Assembly (NCBI RefSeq): GCF_019457885.1
Contig: NZ_JAHZST010000001.1
Location: 124,001-188,000, forward strand
Reading direction: 5' to 3'
Source of the DNA: Shewanella nanhaiensis
GTDB lineage: Bacteria; Pseudomonadota; Gammaproteobacteria; Enterobacterales; Shewanellaceae
Length of the DNA stretch: 64,000 bases
Below, piece after piece: positions 43,478-51,141 of this stretch. Every line of letters starts with the position of its first letter. The first letter of the stretch is position 1. The position numbers and the translations under genes were made by a program. The notes under the pieces were generated by a model, which made no database searches, was not told the origin of the DNA, and was given only the letters and a program-made list of their open reading frames with translations.

Positions 43478-43507
43478 AAGCGGGAGGAGGCCCTCTCCCG
43501 CTTTAAA
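43478..43507. terminator. Terminator between convergent carboxypeptidase and MBL hydrolase genes
   Basis: GC-rich stem AAGCGGGAG / CTCCCGCTT followed by TAAAA. A small AT hairpin (CTCTAATTTAGAG) lies just before it. Confidence 0.8.
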
Positions 43508-43551
43508 ACTATCCGAAAGCGAGTCAAAAGCTAATCAAAACCAATCAAAAA

Positions 43552-44196
43552 CTAACCGAAGAGTTGATCCGCCACAAATGGGTTTTGATCTCGCTCAGAG
43601 CCGAAGGTCGAAATAGGTCCGTGGCCAGGAATAAACTCCACATCCCTGCCCAGTGGCCACAGCTTTTTAGTGATCGATGAAATTAGATCATCATGGTTCG
43701 ATTGTGGAAAATCGGTTCGACCAACGGAGCCATGAAACAACACATCTCCCACCCAAGCGGTTTTCGCCTTCTTACAGAAAAACACCACATGCCCAGGTGT
43801 ATGGCCAGGGCAATGTAATACTTGAAGTGTTAAATTTCCGATAGTGACACTATCTCCATCCTCTAAATATTGCGTAGAGGTGAAGGGCTCGCATGCCTTT
43901 AAGCCAAAATGCTGACTCTGTTCAACTAAATTATCGAGCCAAAAGGTATCAGCCTTATGGGGGCCAATAATCGGAATATTTAGCTGTTCAGAAAGTAGTT
44001 TAGCGCCACCGACATGATCAATATGACCATGAGTCAAAAAGACTTTTTCTAGAGAGACACCCAGTTTTTTGACCTCACTCAAAATACGGTCAATATCACC
44101 ACCGGGATCGATCACAGCGGCTTTCATGGTCTCGTCACACCACACAAGGCTGCAGTTTTGCTGAAATGGGGTGACAGGAATGATCTGATACTTCAT
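43552..44196 (-). CDS. MBL-fold metallo-hydrolase (glyoxalase II-like, YcbL type)
   Basis: Zinc hydrolase of the metallo-beta-lactamase fold. The metal motif THGHIDHVGG, the third His in HCPGHTPGH, the Asp in WVGDVLFHGSVGRTD, and the last His in FIPGHGPIS are all present. About 214 aa, like YcbL, a short glyoxalase-II-like protein lacking the C-terminal domain of GloB. I take the ATG at 44196 (MKYQIIPVTPFQQNC) as the start because this is the usual family N-terminus. The physiological thioester is unknown. Confidence 0.9.
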   Translation of the reverse strand: MKYQIIPVTPFQQNCSLVWCDETMKAAVIDPGGDIDRILSEVKKLGVSLEKVFLTHGHIDHVGGAKLLSEQLNIPIIGPHKADTFWLDNLVEQSQHFGLKACEPFTSTQYLEDGDSVTIGNLTLQVLHCPGHTPGHVVFFCKKAKTAWVGDVLFHGSVGRTDFPQSNHDDLISSITKKLWPLGRDVEFIPGHGPISTFGSERDQNPFVADQLFG

Positions 44197-44387
44197 TAGT
44201 AGGCCTACATACAATGGCTGAATTTAATTTTTATTAACCTAAGAGATTACGACAACTCAGAGGAATACTCTAATAACTCTTGCTAAAAATTCACACTAAC
44301 TTGATCTCAACGGCTAAAAAGGCATTTGGAGCTAGCAATTTTTTTGTATACAATCTAATCATAAAACGTTAGCCCCTTAGGACCACC

Positions 44388-45683
44388 ATGAAACCTGAAC
44401 TCTCCCTTGCCGGTTTGTCAGCGCGTAAACACACCTTCACCTTGCCGCTCAACTATGATGATCCACAAGGTAAAAAGATCCAAGTGTTTGCCAGAGAGCT
44501 ACTCTCAAATGACATAAACACAGATTCAAACGAACGCCCTTTTCTCGTCTTCTTTCAAGGTGGCCCAGGTTTTGGCGCTATCAGGCCAGCAGCTAACAGT
44601 GGCTGGATAAAGCGCGCCTTAACAGAGTTCAGAGTTCTGCTGTTAGATCAGCGTGGCACAGGACTTTCGACCCCTGTCAGCTATTTAAGTTTGGCCCACT
44701 TTAACTCAGAACTGCAAGCCGAGTACTTGTCGCATTTTAGAGCCGATAACATCATACGTGATGCAGAAGCTATCCGTGAACAGCTCTGTCCAGGGCAAAA
44801 GTGGAGCATTCTCGGTCAAAGTTTCGGTGGATTTTGTGTCCTGAAATACCTCAATGATGCCCCAGAGGGCGTTAAAGAGGCTTATATCACAGGGGGAGTT
44901 CCTTCGCTGACCCGTACAGCCGATGAGGTATATCAAGCCACTTACCAAAGAGTACTGGCTAAAAACCGCGATTTCTTCACCCGTTTTAGTGACGCCCAAG
45001 AGTTAGTTACCCAGATGGCCGAACATCTCACACACCACGAAGTGCGCATCGCGACTGGTGAGCGACTAACCGTCGAGATGTTACAGCTACTAGGAATCAA
45101 TATCGGCATGGAGCAAGGTCCAGAGTCTGTTTACTACCTGCTTGAACATGCGCTAATAGAGACAGATTTAGGCACCCATGTAAACCCACTCTTCCTCGCT
45201 CACTTCTGCCATTTATTAGACTTTAACACTAACCCAATTTTTGCTCTGCTCCATGAAAGCATCTACTGCCAACGCAGTGCATCAAATTGGTCAGCGCAGC
45301 GAGTTCGCGCTCAATATGATGAGTTTAACTACGAGTTTGGCAAGCCTTTTCTCTTCACCGGAGAGATGGTCTACCCCTGGTTTTTTGAGCAGTTTACTAA
45401 CTTAAAGCCCCTAAAACACGCAGCGAACCTATTAGCGACTAAGAATAATTGGCCAACGCTTTATAACTTGGACACTTTAGCCAACAACCAAGTCCCGGTA
45501 GCCGCCGCCATCTACAGCGAAGATATGTTTGTCGAGATGCGCTACAGCTTGGAAACCGCCAAGCAGGTCGGAAACCTGAAATACTGGTTAACCTCAGAGT
45601 ATGAACACAACGGTATCCGCATGGATGGCGAGCATATTCTCGATAAGCTAATAGCGCTTAATCGAGGTGAGCAGTTGCGTTAG
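44388..45683 (+). CDS. Alpha/beta hydrolase, proline iminopeptidase family (S33)
   Basis: Cytoplasmic serine peptidase predicted to remove N-terminal proline. The oxyanion region is VFFQGGPGFGAIRP, a DQRGTGLSTP motif follows, the nucleophile elbow is ILGQSFGGFCVLKYL, and the catalytic Asp/His appear near IYSEDMFVE and EYEHNGIRMDG. 431 aa, normal for the larger prolyl aminopeptidases of gammaproteobacteria. No signal peptide. Monocistronic. Confidence 0.92.
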   Translation: MKPELSLAGLSARKHTFTLPLNYDDPQGKKIQVFARELLSNDINTDSNERPFLVFFQGGPGFGAIRPAANSGWIKRALTEFRVLLLDQRGTGLSTPVSYLSLAHFNSELQAEYLSHFRADNIIRDAEAIREQLCPGQKWSILGQSFGGFCVLKYLNDAPEGVKEAYITGGVPSLTRTADEVYQATYQRVLAKNRDFFTRFSDAQELVTQMAEHLTHHEVRIATGERLTVEMLQLLGINIGMEQGPESVYYLLEHALIETDLGTHVNPLFLAHFCHLLDFNTNPIFALLHESIYCQRSASNWSAQRVRAQYDEFNYEFGKPFLFTGEMVYPWFFEQFTNLKPLKHAANLLATKNNWPTLYNLDTLANNQVPVAAAIYSEDMFVEMRYSLETAKQVGNLKYWLTSEYEHNGIRMDGEHILDKLIALNRGEQLR

Positions 45684-45734
45684 TTTATTCATACAACAAG
45701 ATGTTTGAACTTGCCTGATAACAAGATTTTGGAA

Positions 45735-45805
45735 CTTGTGTGATAACAAGTTTCAAATATCTTTTATTGAGTTCGGTTCATGGAGCTGGTTTGGTGTTTG
45801 GTTAG
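45735..45805. repeat. 71-bp direct repeat, copy 1
   Basis: Begins CTTGTGTGATAACAAG and ends GTTTGGTTAG; identical over 71 bp to 46059-46129. A diverged partial version of the first 20 bases occurs at about 45712-45735. Confidence 0.95.
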
Positions 45806-45905
45806 TTGTTGGATACCATGACTTTATTGATGTTTATTGCTTGCAGCAGGTGGCGTGCTGGATACACCAATGTCGTGAAGGCAGGATGCCTAGGAACGAC
45901 CTCAC

Positions 45906-45995
45906 ATGTAGCTACTTCTGTGGGACGCTGTGAAGTCATCCCTGACCGCTCTACGGTTTCATCCTTGAAACCAAAGCCCACAGCTGCATCTACAT
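45906..45995 (-). repeat. Structured repeat element D
   Basis: Minus-strand copy of the element family at 48.0-48.8 kb. Paired arms: outer ATGTAG (45906-45911) / CTACAT (45990-45995); inner CTGTGGG (45918-45924) / CCCACAG (45977-45983). Inside are two hairpins, GGTTTCA-TCCT-TGAAACC (45955-45972) and GTCA-TCCC-TGAC (45935-45946). Read on the minus strand the loops are AGGA and GGGA. Confidence 0.8.
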
Positions 45996-46058
45996 CGATT
46001 TAACCATCTCTTCGAGTTAGACTCTTTTGTAACTAACTTTTGGACAAAAGCTTGCTGT

Positions 46059-46129
46059 CTTGTGTGATAACAAGTTTCAAATATCTTTTATTGAGTTCGG
46101 TTCATGGAGCTGGTTTGGTGTTTGGTTAG
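46059..46129. repeat. 71-bp direct repeat, copy 2
   Basis: Identical to 45735-45805, 324 bp away; the two bracket structured element D. Confidence 0.95.
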
Positions 46130-46394
46130 CCAACTGTAAATTATTATTTCAATTCAACTAATTGCTTTCTGCAAGCTTACTTGTAACCACTCTAGTAAAC
46201 CTAACATTGATTAGATAAAGTATCTTAGTTCATTCAACATTTCAGTAGTACTTCAAGGTCTGATTTCAGTCGACTTTTATATTAAATAACAAGACTATAT
46301 AGGTAACTTAGCTTATTTTACTCTGACCCCAAATAGCGCTAAAAACAAGCAACACAAAGCTGACAAAATAGCACTCAAAATGAATAATTCTACA

Positions 46395-46498
46395 GCCTCA
46401 ACGCCTCATTAAGAGGCAATAAAATAGTTGGCTAGAATAAGCGACGAAGGAGCAAAATCCAACTGTATTTTGTCCTTGTTTAACAGCTTGTTATAACC
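46395..46498 (-). repeat. attC-like recombination site (cassette 1 end)
   Basis: Read on the minus strand it runs from GTTATAAC, directly at the stop codon of the membrane-protein gene, to GGCGTTGAGGC. It folds with GGACAAAATACAGTTGG pairing against CCAACTATTTTATTGCC, with a few unpaired bases in one arm. This layout, about 100 bp with an imperfect palindrome, spacer and a GCGTT-type end, is that of integron attC sites, especially the Vibrio/Shewanella kind. Confidence 0.7.
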
Positions 46499-47048
46499 CG
46501 ACAACACTCCATTCCTCGACTAAATATCCGTAATTTGATTGCTTACTAATAAGCTTAAGTTCTACTGAATTACTGATGTGATTATATACATCATCATCAA
46601 TGCAAAATTTAATTCCAATCGTCCCACCCCCTAGCGCTTCTGATTCAAGGTACTTATGACACCACGTTCTTGAATTAGTAACATAAACAACTTCAGCCTC
46701 TACAATTGTTGGTTCTAAGGGGGTACCTATTAAAGATGTTAATATTTTCCCTACGCCTGAAGAAAATGCAATATTACCGAAAAATAGAGCTAATAAAGGA
46801 ATAACAGAAAGAGTAATAAATAAATTAAGAATCCACTTAATTGAGTACCGCTTTGTTTTATTCTTAGGTAACCAAACGAAGAATTGATATCTAAAGCAAT
46901 AAACTGAAATAATTGCAGCAGAAACTATTCCTAATAGGCTCAAAAATGGATTTTTGTTTGGCCTAAAATCCTGCCCCATACCGACAATAAACAAAATAAT
47001 AACCAACGGTATTATCAAGTACAGTGCAAATTTGTCAAATTTAAGCAA
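46491..47048 (-). CDS. Cassette-borne membrane protein of unknown function
   Basis: Not recognised. About 185 aa with three to four hydrophobic segments in the first 115 residues (FALYLIIPLVIILFIVGMG, FLSLLGIVSAAIISVYCF, WILNLFITLSVIPLLALFFG), followed by a polar C-terminal domain with two Cys (RTWCHKYLE, GIKFCIDDD). I place the start at TTG 47048 because AGGGGA lies six bases upstream; the longer frame to 47111 would run into the attC-like site. The gene is AT-rich, and its stop abuts another attC-like site, as in an integron gene cassette. Confidence 0.65.
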   Translation of the reverse strand: MLKFDKFALYLIIPLVIILFIVGMGQDFRPNKNPFLSLLGIVSAAIISVYCFRYQFFVWLPKNKTKRYSIKWILNLFITLSVIPLLALFFGNIAFSSGVGKILTSLIGTPLEPTIVEAEVVYVTNSRTWCHKYLESEALGGGTIGIKFCIDDDVYNHISNSVELKLISKQSNYGYLVEEWSVVGL

Positions 47049-47061
47049 GACTTCCCCTAGG

Positions 47062-47146
47062 GTTATAACGCCTGCAAGCACGGGCGAGCGAAGAATGAGC
47101 GAGTCCAGCACAGCTTGCTGTGCGGTTGTGCCTTGCTTTGTTATGT
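47062..47146 (-). repeat. attC-like recombination site (between cassettes)
   Basis: Minus strand ACATAACAAAGCAAGGCAC ... GTGCTTGCAGGCGTTATAAC. GCAAG(G)CAC pairs with GTGCTTGC leaving one extrahelical G, the hallmark that orients attC sites; ATAAC pairs with GTTAT at the ends. An internal hairpin CACAGC-AA-GCTGTG lies within. It begins immediately after the stop codon of the upstream cassette gene. Confidence 0.75.
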
Positions 47147-47542
47147 TTAGTCACTATATGGTTCCAGTTTATTTTGAGCATATTTTAATAGCTCTTCTAA
47201 AGTAGTGCCTGAGTAATTTCCTAGATCAGGGTCAGGCTCAAAACTAGATAAATCACCTAAAACCGCACCAGCGCAGGTTTTACGAATGGATTCTTTTGAC
47301 TCTTGTTCGATCTCGATGATAATTTCAAGTGCTGATAGGATTGCAGGGTAGTAAGTTCCAGCATGATTATTTCCAATAGAAAATAAAAGTTTATCTCCAA
47401 CATCATTTGCTTCAGATGGGTTCTCTAGATATAGCAAGGACAATAACGCTGGCGTGACAGTATCAGGGTCATAGTACTCTGGACCACAGTACTGCGACCA
47501 ATCGATACTCTCCAATTTATTTATTATCGATTCAGTATTCAT
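47147..47542 (-). CDS. Cassette-borne small acidic protein of unknown function
   Basis: Not recognised. 131 aa, acidic, no signal or membrane segment, mainly helical; features include DWSQYCGPEYYDP near the N-terminus and a Glu-rich EIIIEIEQESKESI stretch. Small acidic proteins of this look are common in integron cassettes and among toxin-immunity proteins, but nothing here proves that. ATG 47542 is preceded by AAGGA with good spacing; the frame open further upstream to 47614 is not needed. A GTTATG lies just upstream, a plausible cassette junction. Confidence 0.6.
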   Translation of the reverse strand: MNTESIINKLESIDWSQYCGPEYYDPDTVTPALLSLLYLENPSEANDVGDKLLFSIGNNHAGTYYPAILSALEIIIEIEQESKESIRKTCAGAVLGDLSSFEPDPDLGNYSGTTLEELLKYAQNKLEPYSD

Positions 47543-48046
47543 ACTTTCCTTGGAACATAACATTTTAATATACGGCGTGCGCGTTTTGCCAAGCCATGTT
47601 GAAAAAGCGTGCACAGTAAAAAGCCTGAAAAAATCATTAATAACAGCTTATTAAACCTTTACGCTTAAGATTGTGTCCAATACACCTAGGGAGAAAAGTG
47701 AGTCGCACACTTTTCTTTCCGGTTATCTGAACTTTTCATGAACGCACACTTACATCTTACTGAATTTACGCCTATTTCTCTTTTCACTCAATAGCAAACC
47801 GTGAACTGATTGCACAAAACTTAGAGATAAACCGCACAAAACCGATACTACTGTATAAAAGTGCAAACACTGATGAACTAAGAGGTTGTCGTTAGACGGA
47901 ACCCATGCCTTTCTAATTGATAAGAAAAAGTATTACAAAGAGGTTAGTGCTGCATAGAACAAATTACCGGAGATAACGCATAAAGAGGCAAAAATCAGTT
48001 ACGAAACCCAACCTAGTAAAGCTAAATCGAAGAGGTAAATGAACAG

Positions 48047-48136
48047 GTGTAGGTGCGGCTGCGAGTTTCGGTTTCAAGGATGAAACCGTAAAGCGGCCAT
48101 GGATGGCTTCACAGCGTCTCGCAGAAGTAACTACAC
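48047..48136 (+). repeat. Structured repeat element A
   Basis: Outer stem GTGTAG (48047-48052) / CTACAC (48131-48136); inner stem CTGCGAG (48059-48065) / CTCGCAG (48118-48124); hairpin 1 CGGTTTCA-AGGA-TGAAACCG (48069-48088); hairpin 2 GCCA-TGGA-TGGC (48096-48107). Preceded by the conserved box AAATCGAAGAG at 48024-48034. Confidence 0.85.
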
Positions 48137-48323
48137 ATTCCCCCGCTGGAGGCGATAGGTAACCATAAAGGTACGACCTTCAAACAGACCACCAAATAAC
48201 AAAACAACTGAATATTAATCAACAAATGTAATCAGCCTTCATTTGAACGCTAGCCAATTTTGGTGTAAAAATCAGTTTCAAATTCCAACCAAGTAAAACT
48301 AAATCGAAGAGAAAAATTAGCAA

Positions 48324-48465
48324 GTGCAGATGCGGCTGTGACCGTCCGTGGCATGGCCGTTCTATGACATCCATGTCATCACGGCATTTGTGAATCCGTT
48401 CACATCAGATGTCACGGTCGAGACTATAGGGATATACTTGTGTCGTGTCACAGAAGTAACTGCAC
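48324..48465 (+). repeat. Structured repeat element B (long form)
   Basis: Outer stem GTGCAG (48324-48329) / CTGCAC (48460-48465); inner stem CTGTGAC (48336-48342) / GTCACAG (48447-48453). The interior is about 50 bp longer than in other copies and its hairpins ATGACA-TCCA-TGTCAT (48364-48379) and GTGAA-TCCG-TTCAC (48390-48403) have TCC rather than GGA loops, so these modules are inverted. Confidence 0.8.
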
Positions 48466-48733
48466 ATTCCCCGCTGGGAAGCAATAGATAACAATGAAGC
48501 TCAGACTTTCAACTACTCACCCAATACACATTTAGCTAAAAACTCTGAGACTGGATCCTGAAGCTAGTTCAGGATGACGGTCAAAGAAGAAATTTGCAGC
48601 GAAAGTTCAATCAACACTCAAATTAACACCAAAAAATGTAATCAATCTTCATTAGAAGGTTAGCCAATTTTGGTGTAAAAATCAGTTTCAAATTCCAACC
48701 AAATAAAGCCAAATCGAAGAGATTAATAAATGG

Positions 48734-48821
48734 GTGTAGATGCGTCTGCGAGCTTCCAAAACAGGGATGTTTTGTAGAGCCACATGGAGGTGTTTACGGC
48801 GTCTCGCAGAAGTGTCTGCAC
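48734..48821 (+). repeat. Structured repeat element C
   Basis: Outer stem GTGTAG (48734-48739) / CTGCAC (48816-48821), with one G-U pair as RNA; inner stem CTGCGAG (48746-48752) / CTCGCAG (48803-48809); hairpin 1 CAAAACA-GGGA-TGTTTTG (48757-48774); hairpin 2 CCAC-ATGGA-GGTG (48780-48792). Hairpin 1 contains ACAGGGATGT, the CsrA-binding consensus. Confidence 0.82.
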
Positions 48822-48920
48822 GTAAGCACACTGCAAGTGATAAACAATCCAGAAGGTATGACCTTCAACAACCTAGCCAATACAAAAAAGTGAAATGAAC
48901 CAACTCAAGAAATGTAATAA

Positions 48921-48936
48921 GCCTTCATTCGAAGGC
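48921..48936 (-). terminator. Hairpin at the recX-like stop codon
   Basis: GCCTTCATTCGAAGGC, reading into TTATTACATTT on the minus strand. Degenerate copies of this hairpin with its flank occur at about 48231 and 48642, at the joints of the tandem units. Confidence 0.7.
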
Positions 48937-49745
48937 TACTCGTCATCAAGTTTCATCGCCTCTTTAATCTCATCACTGCCAAAGCCTTTACGGGAAAGGT
49001 AAGCGTAAGCTTTGGATTTCTCTTTATAATCCGATAGATCATAGCGTTTTTTTGCCAGCTCATTTTTGCAGCTTTGATAGAGATCCAGATCCCCTGCAAG
49101 TGTTAATTGGTAAAGGATTTGTTCAAAATCACTCACATCGATCAATCGCTGCTTTAGCTCCTGCAGTATCAATGTTTCACCTTTGCCTTTATTAGCAAGT
49201 TTGATGATCTCTGTTGCCAGATCAGCTTCATCGGCCTTTACGGCTAATTTACTACGCAGTGTGTCACGCTCTGGGTGTTGAGATAAAGCATGGTCTATCT
49301 CGACTCGAGAGAAGCCTTTTGAAGTCATCTGCGTGTAAACTTTCTCCTTGTTGGTGCCGTGAAAGTTATCAAAGCGACTTAAAAGCCTAGATGTCGCCAT
49401 CTCAAACCCATCAATATTTTGTTCATCCATCACTTGCTCTATCGCGGCATCAACCTCATCAGCTGGAATACCACGCAGCGGTAATTTACGCCTTATAGCT
49501 CCTGCACCGAGTTCATGACTAAAGGCAAGCTCGCAATAGCGAAGAGCAAAATCAAAGTTACTTTTCAGGTAACCACTCTCGATTAACTTAGCCAGTACAG
49601 TGTCAATCCACTCTTGATTATCAGTTTTACGTTCAAGCTTAATGCGGATCTCATTGATGGTGAAATCTTGCTGACTAAGATGCCAATAAGCACTATTAAA
49701 AACATTATCGATAGTTTTGGCTTGGCGTAATGGTGGACGCTGCAT
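48936..49745 (-). CDS. RecX family protein
   Basis: Helical protein of 269 aa built of RecX-type three-helix repeats: AYWHLSQQDFTINEIRIKLERK, WIDTVLAKLIESGYL, FDFALRYCE, GAGAIRRKLPLRGIPADEVDAAI, and a further set at the C-terminus (AYAYLSRKGFGSDEIKEAM). RecX proteins bind RecA filaments and limit recombination. This one is longer than typical RecX (~150-160 aa) and is not next to recA, so it may be a second member with its own role. The gene ends directly against the structured repeat array. Confidence 0.82.
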   Translation of the reverse strand: MQRPPLRQAKTIDNVFNSAYWHLSQQDFTINEIRIKLERKTDNQEWIDTVLAKLIESGYLKSNFDFALRYCELAFSHELGAGAIRRKLPLRGIPADEVDAAIEQVMDEQNIDGFEMATSRLLSRFDNFHGTNKEKVYTQMTSKGFSRVEIDHALSQHPERDTLRSKLAVKADEADLATEIIKLANKGKGETLILQELKQRLIDVSDFEQILYQLTLAGDLDLYQSCKNELAKKRYDLSDYKEKSKAYAYLSRKGFGSDEIKEAMKLDDE

Positions 49746-49828
49746 AACAAATTGATCTTAAGTTAAAAGTCTCCAAACGAGTGTAACAGATCCTCGAAGC
49801 TGAGTAGGCACTAAGGTTAACCTTATAT

Positions 49829-50803
49829 TCAGCGCTTAGTGACTTTGCCTGGACTGATCCCCACTATCTTCTTAAATGCCTTACCAAATGACGCTTCCGA
49901 TTTATAGCCTACCTGTTCGGCAATACTCAGCATAGAGAGTTCCCCCTCAGCAAGCAGCCCGTAGGCGATGTGCATGCGCCATTGACTTAGATAAGCCAGT
50001 GGCGTCATACCTATGATAGATTGAAAGCGATTAGCAAAAGAGGTGCGCGACATAGAGACTGCACGACCTAAGGACTCCACAGTCCAAGCTCTCCCAGGAT
50101 CTTGATGGATCAAGCTCAATGCGTGGCTGAGCTTATCATCACCTAAAGCCTGAAAGTAACCAGGCGTATTTCGCTGATGCCTCATATGCCAACGCAATAG
50201 CTGGATCACCAATACTTCAGTAAGACGATCCACAACCACGGCATTACCAGGCTGAAGCGAGCGAGACTCATAGGCAAGGGTTTTGACTAGGTGATTAAGC
50301 CAAGCAAGTTCTGGCTCCTCCTCTGTTTTGATATGCAACATGGAGGGCAGATCACGCAATAGAGGCAAACGAGTATCAGTTTGATACTGAAAGTAGCCGC
50401 ACAAGAGTGTCACCACACTCTGTCCATCGGTAAAGGGACTCCTGTTCGACCTTATCTTCTCTAGCACTTCGCCTCCTGACATGAGTTGACTGTCCGGCTG
50501 CTCACTCACTTGATGGGGGGAGCCTGTGGGAAACGCAATAATATCACCGGTCGACAGAAAAATAGGCGTGGTTAACTCCTCAGTCATCAACCAGGCACTA
50601 CCGCGTATCACCACATGAAATGTGCCGCACTCGGCCTGAGGCTCATCGATCCCCCATGGGGATGAGAACTCAGCGCAATAATAGCTGCTTGCGTATAACC
50701 GAATCATGCGCAGTACATCGGAAAGTACGTCTAAGTATGGTGCCTCTTCTACGGTGAGATCCCTCACACCATTAAGCTCAAGATTGCTGTTGGTCATGTT
50801 CAT
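49829..50803 (-). CDS. AraC family regulator with N-terminal cupin
   Basis: Transcriptional regulator. The N-terminal half is a cupin of the AraC cupin_6 type (FHVVIRGSAWLM, STGDIIAFPTGSPHQVSE). The C-terminal ~100 residues are the AraC DNA-binding domain (AWTVESLGRAVSMSRTSFANRFQ, GMTPLAYLSQWRMHIAYGLL, LSMLSIAEQVGYKSEASFGKAFKKIVGISPG). ATG 50803 is preceded by GGAGGGGA; the frame extends further to 50833 without need. It is divergent from the DUF4331 gene, a plausible target. Confidence 0.92.
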   Translation of the reverse strand: MNMTNSNLELNGVRDLTVEEAPYLDVLSDVLRMIRLYASSYYCAEFSSPWGIDEPQAECGTFHVVIRGSAWLMTEELTTPIFLSTGDIIAFPTGSPHQVSEQPDSQLMSGGEVLEKIRSNRSPFTDGQSVVTLLCGYFQYQTDTRLPLLRDLPSMLHIKTEEEPELAWLNHLVKTLAYESRSLQPGNAVVVDRLTEVLVIQLLRWHMRHQRNTPGYFQALGDDKLSHALSLIHQDPGRAWTVESLGRAVSMSRTSFANRFQSIIGMTPLAYLSQWRMHIAYGLLAEGELSMLSIAEQVGYKSEASFGKAFKKIVGISPGKVTKR

Positions 50804-51141
50804 ATAGAGATCCCCTCCCCCAGTGTCAGACACAGAATGTACGATCAGACATAAAAGATACCCTATACATCATGGATAGTCCGAAAAATATCCCAAATAA
50901 TGATGTTTATGTAACTTATGCCATACAGGACTCATTTTGAACTAACCACGAAATATGCTTTGAGCCAAAAAGCACCACACCTTAAAGGTCTTGCTTAACG
51001 CGACAAGGCAGCACAAATATCCAAAATAGATGAACATGAATAGATAAAGGTGTTTAATATAACCCTGCAAGCCAGTTATTGATTTTGTTGTTCAGTAGCG
51101 TCTAAGGGAAATACTTTAAACAACTCAATAAGGAATATGAC
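50804..51141. other. Divergent promoter region, AraC regulator / DUF4331 gene
   Basis: 338 bp, no gene. It should contain the operator of the AraC regulator, but I could not define a repeated site. AAGGA precedes the DUF4331 start. Confidence 0.45.

Larger units (their letters stand above)
45684..46396. other. Non-coding, repeat-rich region left of the cassettes
   Basis: No credible gene. It holds two identical 71-bp direct repeats, structured repeat element D between them, and an AT-rich stretch. The short open frames here are overlaps of repeat sequence. Confidence 0.7.
47543..48935. other. 1.4-kb non-coding region with tandem structured repeats
   Basis: No gene. The right two thirds hold structured elements A, B and C. 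B and C lie in tandem units 410 bp apart that share a block at 48225-48311 and 48636-48721 (containing TTTTGGTGTAAAAATCAG and AAATCGAAGAG). A separate inverted repeat ATCCTGAA / TTCAGGAT lies at 48555-48575. In 47543-47985 I see nothing definable. Confidence 0.7.

Noticed and set aside
45736..46003. Short open frames left of the cassettes
   Set aside because: They consist of the 71-bp repeat and structured element D read in frame by chance.
48047..48821. Elements A-C as integron attC sites
   Set aside because: They lack GTTRRRY/RYYYAAC-type ends and have several internal hairpins; the genuine attC-like sites are at 46.4 and 47.1 kb.
47985..48900. Repeats as a CRISPR array
   Set aside because: Units are long, few, unevenly spaced and internally structured, with no short identical repeats or cas genes.
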